NCBI RefSeq assembly: GCF_003073045.1
Contig: NC_037590.1
Coordinates: 16,956,778 to 17,020,777, forward strand
Source of the DNA: Pomacea canaliculata
Taxonomy: Eukaryota > Mollusca > Gastropoda > Architaenioglossa > Ampullariidae
Reading direction: 5' to 3'
Length of the DNA: 64,000 bases
The notes under the pieces were generated by a model. The model did not search any database. It was not told where the DNA came from and saw only the letters and a list, made by a program, of their open reading frames with translations. Numbering within the stretch: position 1 is the stretch's first letter; every line of letters starts with the position of its first letter. The translations under genes were made by a program, and so were the position numbers. This document shows positions 24,748 through 38,089 of the stretch, piece by piece.

Positions 24748-26818
24748 ATGAAGAACCATTTATCAGAAAATGTTCGCCGGATGCGTCAGATACAAAAACA
24801 GTGCAAACAGAAAGAGAGAGAGACTCAACAACCTGTAAAAGTTTTATGGAAATCAGACAAATACAGTGGAGTGCAATCACGTATCAAAGAAGAACTTGAG
24901 GTGACAATGTTAAAATTTTAGAGCCATCTCTTTAAATTTGTTGTGTAACTTTATAGTGCTTTTCGGATTCTGTCAGAGATCATGTCAGTTTGTGTTAGTG
25001 AAGTCATTAGGTACCAGCATATGACCTGTAAATGAGCTACATCTAGATTAAAATCATGTCCATTGTATTCTTGTATCAAACCAAAGTTATATATTAACAT
25101 GCTAGGACTGATCATTGACTATAGTGGACAGTGATATTAGTTCATTGCATTTTCTGGTTATAGCAGCCTCTATTAGGCAGTAAACATTTGAGTTAAGTGC
25201 AATAAGCTTTAAATGGTACACTTTTTCCCAAAATTTGTTACAGAAACCACCACTGCCACCTCGACCACACTCTGCTACATTCCTGCGAGCCCACTCGCGC
25301 TCTGGGCCAATAGTGAAACTTGAATCAAGGCCATGCACGCCAGATTTCACTGATAAATTGTCTGTGCCGCCAGCATCATCAGCAAATGATGTATGTGATT
25401 TCTCAGCCAATTTCTGAAGTGATGACTGATTATGTGCCATTTCAGGAGAGATCTAGTATTCGCTTTTAATTATAAAACCGTTTGCCATGATTGAACTAAA
25501 GATTTTGCTTTTGCTTTTTGCTTTATCCCCTGAAAGATCCAGGAGCTAAGTGTTTGATCTTCTGAAACTTAATTTGCTCTTAAAATAATTTTTTTTTTTA
25601 TTACAGGTGAAGCTGATTCGTCATAACTTTGACTTCATTAAGGTAAATGGATGCAGTGCCAAGCACAGCAAAATACAAAGACCACCAAGCTTGACTGCTT
25701 TAGATGAGCTACGCAAGAAAGATGATGACAGAATGGCTGATTACGAATTTGGGGAAGTGCCTAAATAGTGAGTGCTTTAAGACTGATGTTTGATTTTTGT
25801 CATTTGTTTTCTCTTGCACAGTCATCATGGAAGGGAAATCATCAAAGGCTATTTGTCTTTATCATGACTAGGTATTAGTTATATGTCCATCATTGTTGCT
25901 GATTTGGAATATGGTTCGAATATTTTCTAAAGTGTTAGTTTACCTACATTACAAAAATCATTGAATCTTGCAAGATTAATTATACTTTTGATGTAGGCTA
26001 TTTTTAGTATCTTTTCAGTCCAGCCATAGTTTAGATTGGGTTGTGATGATATATTTAGATCTGCTGCTACAGTCGCCCCCTTGTTAAACTATTTAAACAT
26101 AAGCATTTATTATATTTACGTCAATTTTTAAATTAGTTAACTGTCAGAGTTAACCTTTGTCAATTATTGTCAACAGGAATCTTAGAAGTAGATCAAGTGT
26201 AGACAGGGATTAATTTAAAACCTCAGTATCTAATCATTAAAGTGACACAAATAAAACATTAAATTTTATTTTAAGTTTAAAGCATCGCAAAGAGCAATGG
26301 AAGAGAAATGAAGAAGAAAGAATCGCAAACACACCAGACCCTTCAATGCCTCCTGGTCATCGAGCTTTGCCAGAAAATGAACGTAGAGAAACATTAGATC
26401 TTCTGAAAAAGAGTGAGTGATGCCGTTTGTTAATCTACTCTTATAGTGTTCACAGTGAAAACAGCCTTGTCTACTGAAATAGAATTGTAGTACGTTGTGG
26501 GCATTAAAACAGCCTGTATAAATAAGTATGTTTTCATCTGCACCATTCTGGTGTTAGCTTAACTGATTGTCTCTAAGAAAATAGGTGAACTCTTTTTTGA
26601 AATTGTAAATTATTTTTTAATTTAAGGCTCATATGCATCATTTCCTTTTTATTTCAGGAGAACAAGAGCTGTTAAAAGAGCTGGCATCTCTACCAATAGG
26701 TGTAGACACTGCCAGGGTGCGCAACAAACGCAAGGAAATAGAGGGAAAACTGGCAGAACTTGAAGAAGCCGTCAAAATATTTGCACGTCCCAAAGTGTTT
26801 GTCAGAGTAGATCCTTAG
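24748..26818 (+). CDS. ENKD1: Enkurin domain-containing protein 1
   Basis: Five coding exons: 24748-24900 (exon starts 24740), 25244-25390, 25607-25767, 26276-26412 and 26658-26818. Phases close to 252 residues. Blocks recognised from vertebrate ENKD1: ENVRRMRQIQKQCKQKE and KVLWKSDKYSGVQSRI at the N-terminus, the Pro-rich KPPLPPRP, FLRAHSRSGP, and the C-terminal enkurin domain with PDPSMPPGH, then LPIGVDTARVRNKRKEIEGK and EEAVKIFARPKVFVRVD at the very end. ENKD1 is a microtubule-associated protein of centrosomes, spindle poles and basal bodies/cilia. Human ENKD1 is about 346 residues with roughly 90 more at the N-terminus, so either this gene has a shorter start or an upstream coding exon was missed; the exon at 24740 would accept a phase-1 partner. 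It is divergent from C2orf81 and convergent with the ABCG2-like gene. Confidence 0.93.
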
Positions 26819-26865
26819 TAAATCACTTGATAGATTTCAGTTTGGAATATATAAAGAGTTTATGC

Positions 26866-26912
26866 TTAGTTTAGTCCTTGTTACTCCTCAAGGAGCGTAG
26901 GGCCGCATAACC
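26866..26912 (-). mobile_element. Short LINE 3' tail in the ENKD1 3' UTR
   Basis: Minus-strand reading AALRSLRSNKD followed by a stop matches the terminal 'ALCS.RSNKE-stop' seen at 44158-44205 and near 18240. Only the last dozen codons remain. It sits about 50 bases after the ENKD1 stop, antisense to it. Confidence 0.55.
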
Positions 26913-27475
26913 AGTTTATGTAGAGTTGATGAAAACATATCTGGTAGTCTGGGACAGACAACAGGTGAGCCAAAAATGTTTGATAGAGTTGTTCAAAGTT
27001 GTTTCATACAACAACTTTTTGTTTCTCATGTCAACATTTGCTACAGAGGATGCCATAAAGACCAATCTCATAGCAGTAAACTGACAATGCAGCATGCCTC
27101 GGGGAATCAGCTGCTCTTTTCTCAGCTGATCTCTATTTTCAGAATGGCATACATACATACAAAACTTTAACAAGCTAATGTTTGAACCATTTGTGAATGT
27201 TGATAGAAAGCATGAGATGTAAAGTTTTTCTTTGTTGGACCAGAGCTGAAGTTCTGAATAATCTGGGAATTTTAATTTGAGCTTTGCTTTTAACATTATT
27301 CAAGATAATGATATCCTTGGTTTACAATGTTTTTTTCCTAAGTGATTCTCTGTCCATGGTTTTGATCAAAAGTTTTGAATCAGTGCTGACATATCATTGC
27401 ATATCTTAATCTAAATGAATTTGGCTTAATGTTTTACACTGTTCATAGAATGGTGTTTAGTATTATCATGTATAA

Positions 27476-27481
27476 AATAAA
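27476..27481 (+). terminator. ENKD1: Polyadenylation signal of ENKD1
   Basis: AATAAA about 660 bases after the stop at 26818. No earlier canonical signal was noticed between. Confidence 0.45.
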
Positions 27482-27740
27482 TCCGTTTTATTGTAAGCAT
27501 ATCAAATAGTCTTTCACATATCTTATTTTTTCACTCTTTTGGATGACGAATGATGCTTGTTTGAAGGCTACACACAAAAGACATAAAAAGTAAAACTTTA
27601 ACTGTATTTATAAAAATAGCAATGTATATACATTTTGTATGAATTTTAAATATTGTTAGTGTTCGTTTTGTTGTGAGAAGATGCCTGATTACAAAAAATA
27701 AATGCTAGAGATGTAGATAAAAATAAATTATTCCAGAAAG

Positions 27741-27746
27741 TTTATT
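27741..27746 (-). terminator. Polyadenylation signal of the ABCG2-like gene
   Basis: Minus-strand AATAAA about 457 bases after the stop at 28203-28205. With the ENKD1 signal at 27476-27481 it marks the tail-to-tail junction of two convergent genes, only about 260 bases apart. Confidence 0.45.
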
Positions 27747-28202
27747 CTCGTAGTACAAACATGAACAATCAAATGATAAAACTGATCTGTACATGTAAAT
27801 CACAGTATAGCACATTTGTCCAGTTTACCATTGTGATTTTATCGTGCTGAAATCAAACAGCGTAACACAGCTTTTTTAAACAAATTTCAATTGCTTAATA
27901 AACTATTGAGAAGTAAGTTATTTACAACTTATGCTAAACACTGATTTTCACTGTGGAGCAGGGCTTACTTGTATTCGTCTTCATCAGTTTTCTCATTTCA
28001 CAGTCCACATAAAGCTTTTCTCTTTCTTGTTCAGATATTTACAGACATAAAGTTTCATTAGATTCATAAATTATTTAAATATTTGTTTCCCATATTCTGT
28101 TCTCAATGTCTCTATAAACTGTAGTTGTGTACACGCTCACAGATATGAAAGATACATGACAGTCTACTGCTGTATGGAAGTGTAAGCTATGCCTATACAT
28201 GA

Positions 28203-31200
28203 TTATCTGAGCTTCTTCAGTCGCCGGAGCTGGATGTAGCCGATGAAAAACAAGCCAATGCTTATGATTCCCAAGGCCAGTTCATTGACCCAGAGATCCC
28301 ATGGTGTACCAAAGGGGATGTTTTGTGTGATGAGGTATGAATTCCCATCAATACTGAAACACATTAATTTAATGCTGGAAAACAAACATCTGGTTGTGTT
28401 TAATTAAAAAGATTAATCCTACACATGGAATATCATAGAGAGCTCATGTGGAAGTCTGCATGTATGTCCAACATACACATATGCTCTTGCATAAGATTTC
28501 TAATAATTACAGGATTCAGGGAATCATGAAATTTAAAGAAACGAAGAAGACAAAACTGAGCATCATGCTAGCAAGAAATATTTCAGGATTTTTGCAACTT
28601 TACATGGCAGGCAGTTTAGGAACTTCAAATAAAAATTGTAAGAGCTAATCATGGAATTGTAATACAAGTCTATGAGCTAATGATTTGAATTGGAAAGGCT
28701 GAATTACAAGAAGTAAAAGCCGGGGTCTGGCTGCAGAGCATATACCGCAAGTACATTGTACATCCTCAGCATGTACTAGTTTCCAACTTTTGCTTGGCAC
28801 TTGGCCTCACAGAAAAAAGATGAAGTACATTTTTTACATCAAAAATGGTTACTAACCAGTCAACCACTGTCCCATTTCTGTTGCAGTAGATCTGGTCCTT
28901 CAGTTCATTTATATACAGGGCCTGTCAAGAACATATGTTAATGACTAGTGGAAAAAAAATCTACTTCCTGGGAAGTAATTATACGTTAAGCAATGGTTTA
29001 CATTTATTTTTTTTTAAATCTTTCCTGAGCATCAGAACAGTGACACAAGCTTCAAAGAGAAAATGGTTACCTTAATTACATTGACCCCCATGGGTTTTCT
29101 AGGATATGTAAGACATCACATAACCAAACATTGCAGCATAAGACTCACATTTAGGCTGTACCGGAATATACTGAGATAGCGGATCCAGCTCAACCAGTCA
29201 CCAATAGAAGAGAAATTCACCAGAAGCCCAGAGAAGAGCTGTTGACATAGTTTGTTTTTATGTAGCATAAATGATATTTTCCTAAAGAAAAAATTTTCAA
29301 ACAGACCGTTGTAATACAATGAGGAAAAATCATTAGCTGCAAAAGAGGGCAAGTAAGAGAGACAAAAAAAAATTGGGGCTAACAAGACCCACAGTAATTA
29401 CACATTTCAAGGTGATTTGTAAATGTCAAAAAATGTTACGCATAAAAAGAAAATTAATAATCATTAAAACCATTTTCTAATCTAAAACATTAACATACCA
29501 TCATGAAAACATAGCAGAGTGCTATGAGGAGATTTGCTACTGCAAAAATCTTCACAGAGGCACTGACGAAGAACGCAAATGAAGAAGCTGCTAATGTTGT
29601 CAAGAAAAGATTTAGCAGGAAAAAAAAGAAATGTGTAGCTCCTTCTTGTAGTCCTGAAACAATGATTATGCAGAATTAAGCTTCACCCAGACACAATTTA
29701 TTAATTTATGTGATTTTCAGCTGCAAATATTTACTTTTATAAAAATTCTGTCTTTAAGACAAACTTTAAGCTAAATAAAGCTTTTAAATATTGTTAAGAT
29801 GCTTGATAATGATAGCATAAATGTTATATTGCATGTACAAGTATCTAGTAAAGTGTCCGGCAACAAATTATTCTGAAGGCCTGATTCCACCTCAATTTAC
29901 ACAATTACACTTTTTTTTTTTTTGGGGCAGCATCTACTTATGATTTGGTCACAGATTTAATTTCACACAGACATTTTAATAAATTACCACTCACCTATCA
30001 TGAAGTAGGCAATGACACAAAAAATAGTCACTGGAATTAACCTCATTGGGAGAACATCACAAATAATCTTGGCTGTAAAGTATGCTGATACTCTGTAGAA
30101 GCCGCTCACATTTTCATGGCTGTTTTAAATAAATAATATATTTACACTTACAAGCAATAAAAATTTTGTCTTTTGGGGTTAAAATTAAACTTCATTGGAG
30201 TAGCATAAAGTGGTAGGAGTTCACACTTCAAATATACTCTAATGGCTGAAAATGAAAAATATTATGTTTTATGGTAGCCTATAAAATAACAAGCAGTCAC
30301 ATTCATTTTGAAATAAACATGTTTTCTTGAAATATACCAATGTGCCAAGAATCGACAACGACGAAAATATATCCCAACATTTCCTAAATAAAAAGATTAC
30401 TCCTATATAACTTACATAAAAATGGCTCGTTCTTTGATGAACAGTTCCACTGCTGACAAGTTTCCAAATACTTGATTCATTACAATGAAGAAAAATGCAC
30501 CAACTCTGAAAGAAAAATATTTATTTTTACAAGTTTTAAGTTCACAGATATCCTATACAAAACGTATTCTGAAAAGTAGCACATTCAATGCTTCAAAATT
30601 TGTCATAAAAATTGTCTACTGCTGCATGGTACCTGTTCTGAATCCCCGTGTCTTTGCTTGTGTTAATTTGAAAATACACTGCACCAACAATGACAGCAAA
30701 TATTCCCATGATAATAAACTGCAAAAAGCATAAAAAATGTTTGGAATTATTAGAATGATAAGAAGAAATAGATTTTCATCCCAATTAACAAGACAATGTT
30801 ATCTAAAGAAACAACAAAAATCTAACAACATAATTTCTATTTACTGAATACAATTATGGTCATTATGACCCTCTCCCCAAAATATATGAGATCATTCTGA
30901 TACTTTTAAAGAGTGGCTAATACTCTCAAAGATAACACACACCACAGAACACATACAATGAAAAATAAATAGCATACGCTGTGGAACCACACATTAAATT
31001 ACTGCATGTCTTAAGTGCATTTTTTTTCTTACACATTATAGCATCAGTTTAATACGATGTAACCTATCCAAAAAGGGTATAATAAATAATATTAGAGATG
31101 TTTGTATATCACAGAATTTCATCAGGACGCACTTATGAAGGATGGTAAGGGAGAGGATTTGATAGAACAGGAAAGAAAAAGCGGAGCTTCCATTTTGTTG

Positions 31201-34200
31201 TCACTTAATTTCAGTTTGTTACTGGTCATCCATCTATGACACATCAGTACACCCTTTCAATAGTATTGTCAGATCAAATCTGGCTTCAAAACTCTTCTCT
31301 TTAACAAATATCTTGCATAATCAAGAGTACTACTCCATCCTTTTATTTTCTTTTGTTATGGTGTCATTTGTTTGTTAATACATGTGTTTCTTGTATGGGT
31401 GACTGTTGATTTGTTTGTAATCTTTTGAGTGCAGTGCACTTAGCTCACATACATGTGGAGAAATGTGCTTTACAAATTTCATTATCATTATCATTACTAT
31501 TACACATATGTATAGCTGTGTGTCATCAGTAAATGACTTGAAACTGTTAACACAGTTGTAATTCTTGCCATCATACAAATCTTGAAAAGTGGAAGTAAAT
31601 TGTTAGTCACTGATCAGAAACTGTAAAATGTATAAAGTGATCACATTAGCTCACCTGCATGATCGAGGCTTGTGGACTCCTGGCAAGATTTTTGATTATC
31701 CTAAGGCTGACCTGTGACAGCTAGAGAAAACAAGTGTAATACATGCATTATGAAAGAAGAATATAGATAATTTAATCAATCAAACAGGTTAACAGTCACA
31801 ATAAAACTCAACAAAACTATGGCTTTGACAGCAGAAGCATGCAGAAATAAGAACACAAGCATTTTGGAAGGCCTCAAATTAATGTAGCAGACAAACAAAC
31901 GTATTCAAAATGCAAACTTTATTTGCAAACTTTCAACTGTCCAAATTTTCAAATGTCCAGAGTTAGCAAGATCTATTTTTTTAAGGATATAATTACAAAA
32001 AAAATCACATAGCTATCAGTTAACTTGCCTAATACTTCTCCCAAAGCGTAACGTATGATGAATTGATGTGTTCAGGTAATTATTCACATCTTATGTTTTA
32101 ATTCCGTTCATTAATGACTATCCAGGAAACCAAGTATCCATTACTTACTAATTATTACAACTTGCTGGCACTCAAGAAGTTGTCTATATACTTTACATCA
32201 AAATATACCTGTCTTCCAAAAGAAGTAGCATATTCCACTTTCTTCATCCTGACTACTAATCCACTTTTCACTTGTTGATCATTTTTTCTTTAATTGGATT
32301 GAGCTCTGACATTAAACTGCAGATAACAAGCAGATTGTCTTACATCTTACAAATATTTTTAATGATGCTTCTTATAATAATGATGATAATAAAAATGAAT
32401 TTTTCATTGCATTCATTTTCAATATACAAGAGGGTTCATGGTTCATGCAAAAATTGCTTGACCTGAATTAAGACAGAAGAAAAACTTTAAAAAGAAGTGG
32501 TTTATTGTTTATAATATTGATCTTGCCATCAATGAAATCAAGTAAAGCTAACAGCACACCAAAAAATCAATAAAAGCCTATAGATTAACTGGTCTAGATA
32601 AACTTTAAATAAAGCTCACTTACCTTTTGTACCATCTTGATTCTTTGTAATGCTGGGCAAGTTTGTGGCCAAGAGTTGAAGTGTCTGTTTAACAGAAGCA
32701 TTTAAAATTTGCTGCACATATGTAAACATGCCTGCTTGAATGTCTTTTAAGATCATCTGATTTTATTGCCTCATGTTCTGGAACAAGGGTTAGATAATTG
32801 TTGGGTTTACAAAATTTAAATTTGGAAAGAACAATACCCAGAAATAATGAAACCAAGCAAAAGACAATAAACTCAAAAGAAAACTGCCATCAAAGGATCA
32901 AGAGCTTAAAAGAAAACAGATCATACTGAAATACTGAAGTCAATTGAAAAATTTCATGGTCTGTTTCCTAAAAAAAAGTGATCGGACAAGGTGCTGTACG
33001 TGTCTTGTCCAGCAGATGCATGAGTATTTAGTAAGAACATGAAATTTATATATTCAAGACTAAAATCTACAATTTACAGATCGTACTGCCTCTAATACAA
33101 GAAATGAAAATATACAGTCTCTTTAAATAATAAATATTACTGCAATGTGAATATTAGAAAAAGCTTTGTGGAGGGACATTCTATTCCTATGAGAATCTGA
33201 TGCAGCTGATAATTTTAATTATGCTCTTGCCCCCAGACCCCAACAGCTTGCAGTCAGTAAAGGTCGCTGTAAATACACAAAGGCAGAGGAAAAAAGGAAG
33301 CTTAACCAAGAATTGGCTGAAAACACCCAAGTACACAGGTCAAAGAAAGTGTATGATCCATACATTTATTTGAGTACAAGCTTCAAAACAAACTAGGATA
33401 CAATTATATATAATGACAAGGTAGAAATAAATCAAGAAAATAAGCATATATATATATAGCTCTATTAATTGATATATGTGTGTACACAAACTAGAATCTG
33501 AACCAATTTGTCATGCTATTTCTCATTGCAAGTAATTATAGTAAACTTATAGCATACTTACATGCAGTCTCTCCCTCACACACACACACATGCACATGCA
33601 TGCACACACATGTACACACAGCTTCAAAGATGTTGAAGGTAAGGATCATTGGCTGTAGAACAAATTCTATTTTGCTGCTATTTCTTTTTCTTCAGCAGGG
33701 ATAATTAATGTCCACACATTAATACTTACTTTCTTCAATTTCTACTGCCACATGAGGACTCTCTGGAAGAAGTTTAAACAAAGCACTATCAATTTATTTA
33801 TGTGCCTATATATATTTCTTCATCCATTAAGAGTAAAGTTAAGTAAGCTGAAAAAAGTGAAAAATAGCCACTATTTTCACTTGCTTGTGTACCTTTATTT
33901 CTAATAGCTAAAATATTCAGTAGCTGCAGATGAGATGAAGGCTAAATACTCGAACTACTGTTGTGTTCAGTCTATAAATATTTATTAGCAGCTATATGTT
34001 ATAAATGGTACAACAACAATTCTTATCATTTAATGTCTATTTCTAAACTGTGAGCAAGGGATATAAAGACATCAATATGCAACTTTCAATATGCAGATTG
34101 ATGGCATGCAAGCTGAATAATTTTTATATGGAAAAATTGTTGATAATTTTTATTTCATGTATTTAAATTTTAGACCAAAGAAATTTCATCTTATGCTAGT

Positions 34201-37200
34201 GTTAATCAAACTTGCTTTATGGCACAAATTAAGCTGTACTTGCCTGGCTCATGGGTTTCTGTAGCAGCTATGGCTGTGGAATCACCATTGATAACATCCA
34301 AGAAAAAGTCAGGAGGGTTATTGTGGGCTTCACAGGAGTAGCCTGCAACCATCACATCAAAGACATTTTACATTTCAATGTACTTTTTTCTGCATTTGAA
34401 TGGATTTTAAAACCTCATAGGTCAAGCTGCATTTATATGAGATTTCTCCTAATCTAAAACATACCCTAACTTCATAATTATTGATTTTCCAAAAGAATTT
34501 CTTTGCAATTTCTGATGTTGCGTCTTTCCAAAATTCAGTGCATATCATTTATAAGAAGAATATTACATTCAAGACATACAAGTCTTAAATTGGAGGAACG
34601 TTAACAAAAATAACATTTTACACTCATAAATATTGATGTTGACACCAATTTCAATGTTATACCATTAACTGTACGTGCTTTCAATATAGAGATCAGTATA
34701 TCCATTTTAGTTTGGATTTTTTTGTAACAGAAATTAAAAGAAAACAGTTTCCATCAAAAGATAATATGTATATATGCATATTTACTGCAAGAATTTGCTT
34801 GTGGGGAAATCAACCATAGCAAATGTGTAAATAAAACAATACATGTCCAAGAATGGCATCTCACACTAAAGCGAAACTTGCTGGAGTGCATTGATTCAGT
34901 AGTCTATAAAAATTGAACACTGACATGCATACACAATGCACAGGTAATATAAATAAAACAAATAAATATATTAAATATCTGACATGGGGGTTTTATAGTA
35001 ATTACTGCTTACCAATGGTTTCAAAGTATTCCAATGCGTCACTGCTTGGACCAAAGTAAATTGTTTCTCCTCCAGACAGCAGTGTAATAGAGTCAAACGT
35101 TCGGTAGATAGTGTAGCGAGGTTGATGTATAGAAAATATGATTGTACGCCCCTTGTGTGCTAATCTGTTAAAATTATGACAAGCTTTATGGCTTAAAAAC
35201 TTAGTCCTGTTTCTTTTTTTATTGATCATTTACATTTTTATAATTAAAAAGAATTAAAATTTAATTAAATTAAAATAAAGAATATTAACACAAAAATGGC
35301 AAAAGAAGAAGAAAAAGCAAAGCAAGAAATGGAAAACACAAAGTAGGCAAAAAGGATAGCATGACCATTAACTGAAAAGGTATTGATAAGAATATTTATA
35401 TAATCCAACATATACGAAAGTAATGGTTTACAGATCAAGTCTCTGATTGAAAACTAGAAATATAATTTCAAACAAGCACAGCATACTGAATTGTCAAATA
35501 ATATTCATGCACAGGCACACACACACATACATGCCAACCACCTCTTACTTTTGTAGCAGCAGCATTACTGCATTAGCTGTGCTGGCATCCAGGCCTGTAG
35601 TAGGTTCATCAAGGAAAAGGACTGGTGGCTGGATGATCAGCTCCATGCCAATGTTACATCGTTTTCGCTCCCCTCCTGACACTCCCCTGATAAATTCATT
35701 TCCTACCTAATGAAACAAGATGACATGCAACATAGTAATGAGGTGATAATGGTCATGGGGAAATAAAGTAAAGCAAGTCTAAATAAACAACCATAATATT
35801 GTTTTACTCACTGAACCCTCTATATAACTATATAGTCATTATGTGACCTTTCATCACTCAACGTTAATGCACTAGTAGTCAGAATAATGCAGTAAAACAT
35901 AATAGCGTCAAGCAAGTTAAACAGAACATCTTTAGACAAAACAAATCATGGACAAAATCTATTGGACACATCATCTCCTTTCACCTCTATGCCCTCCTCT
36001 TCACCTGCCTATCCACCATTATCATCAACATGCTCTATTTTCAAGCTGTGAATACCTTCAACATATCAGATCAGCTATCTTACAATCAAGAACTGTTCAT
36101 ATTACCTTTGTGTCTGCACAGTTTCCAAGACCAAGTTCAAATATGACCTGATCTACCCTGGCATCACGCTCTGCTTTGGTAACTTCACTTGGAAGCCGAA
36201 GTGCTGCTGAGAAGTGAAAATTTTCTCGAACTGTTAGAGTGCCCATCACTACATCATCCTGCAAAAGACATGAAGTTTGCTCTAAGCAAAATTTAAACAA
36301 AGACCATCATATGAACTCTGCAAAAATAAAGAAAAAATGTGCTTCAGTCTCTTTAAAACATGACGATACTTGCAACGAACATTAAAATAAAAAAGTAATT
36401 CAGTGAATATACCCTAACCTGGACCACATATCCAACCATGCACTTAAAATTATCAGGCAATGGACCTCCATCAATTAGCAAGTCTCCTTTCAATCCTGAT
36501 GGATCTTTACGTCCTGCTAAAACATCCAGTAGCCTGCAAAAATTCAAGCTTCGAAAATAATAAATGTAACCAAGACATTGTCATTTTATATGTTTCTAGT
36601 CCTGATAATGATGATGATGCACAGGCTTGCCATTTCAAAGCCAGTTACTGATTATTGTCAACTAAGACACAGACTATATCCGATCACTAGTACTTGTTTT
36701 TAAAATCATCTTGCCATGAATCAGAAACTTGTACCACTTTACCACTATCTGAATGAAAATTTTTTTTTTTTACATCCCATTTTCACCAGTATAAACCTTT
36801 ATGCCACCAGCCATCATTTACATTTATAGTACATAAAAAAAATGCAAAATTAGTGAGAAAACTAAATAGGAATCATACTTACGATGACTTTCCACTCCCT
36901 GTGGGCCCAAGGATGGCATTCATACCAGGCTTAAAAATCCCACTTTCAAAGAAGAACATAAGAAAATAAAATGGGACTGTTTAGACAAGTTCATGTGAAT
37001 GCATATAATATCCATATATTATTCCTAATATTACTTTTGTATGTGTGAGCGTGGCACATGCAGATATATATATTTATATACACGTGAGGATTGTTATAGA
37101 CATATAAGAAACTGAAAAATTACAAAAAACGTATATTCTCTATGCAGAAATATACATTTTTATTTCTTTTCTAATTTTATTGCTAAAATAATACTTTTTT

Positions 37201-38089
37201 GTAAACAACACATACTGGACACTTGGACAAAATATTTCTGAAGTCTGTTATATGTGAAATAGTAACTTTAACTCCCCACTAACCAGCACTGTTCACAATT
37301 AAATGCCTACTTTATTTAGTTTAGGCCTTTCCTTAGGAAGTGATAAGCTTTAGATATTTATAATACAACACGTGCACAGTTTAAAAAAAAATATCCCCCT
37401 ACACTGTTCAAGCTTTAAGATTAATTTATGTCTTCTCTAGGGCACAAGCATGCCTCTATCTGTAGATTTTACTGTTGAATAGACATGAAAAGGAGGACAA
37501 CATACATCCGTTCTCCTATGTGTTGTAAAACTTTATGTTTATGTTATCAAATACAAACCATAATAAATTTATTTAAGCTGATATTTAAATGGAGGTATAT
37601 ACTTTGAAATGACATTGACGTCCCTGAGATATCTGACAGGTACTGGTACTGACATTTATAAAATAAAGTGCCTATAAAGCTTTAATAACATTAAATGATG
37701 CCAATAAACTATACTATATATTCTGTATATACAGAATAAGTAAAATGACAAAACCCAAGATCTGTGTAAAAGAAGTATCCTTAAGAAACTCTTGAGAAAT
37801 ATATATACTCACTCAATATCTTTCAAGATTTGTTTGGGTTCCAAATTTCCACAGCATGCTTTAGTCTTCACCTTCACTTCATATGAAATCTTATGGCAGG
37901 ACAGCACTGAGCCCACTTTGTTGATCGAACCGTCATCACTGTCTATCTTTGTGCCCACTGTTGTACGGTTTGAGCGGGAGATGAAGTAGACCCGTATTTT
38001 GCTGTCTGGTTGTGTTCGGCATCGGCTACAAGAGCTTTCTGTGATACGACATAAACTGGGTTATCAACTGTTCCAACTTTATGAGACAT
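28203..38089 (-). CDS. ABCG2: ABCG2-like half-transporter (frame break in first coding exon)
   Basis: Eighteen minus-strand exons: 37813-38089, 36883-36942, 36419-36533, 36106-36258, 35549-35706, 35013-35164, 34244-34342, 33730-33762, 32624-32684, 32209-32287, 31655-31720, 30633-30718, 30416-30505, 29995-30119, 29499-29653, 29149-29238, 28857-28921 and 28203-28353. The nucleotide-binding domain comes first: Walker [11 protein letters not shown]-loop VVQDD, signature VSGGERKR, Walker [14 protein letters not shown]-loop [11 protein letters not shown]. Six membrane helices follow, with the SPQAS, SAVELF and [10 protein letters not shown] blocks of ABCG2. The last outer loop keeps two Cys around an N-G-T sequon ([11 protein letters not shown]), as in the glycosylated, disulfide-bonded ABCG2 loop. 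The product should be about 671 residues (human 655) and dimerise as an exporter. From exon 2 on all phases agree; in exon 1 the good ATG at 38087-38089 is one base out of frame (see findings). One intron uses a GC donor. Confidence 0.93.
31200..31506 (+). mobile_element. LINE 3' end remnant with (TCATTA)n tail
   Basis: Plus-strand [14 protein letters not shown] resembles the 'F.S.LK..LF..A' coda of CR1/L2-type ORFs. After about 150 bases comes the hairpin-like stretch 'gtgcacttagctcacatacatgtg' then 'gtgctttacaaatttcattatcattatcatt', the usual 3' end of such elements. It lies in an intron of the ABCG2-like gene, antisense to it. Confidence 0.55.
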
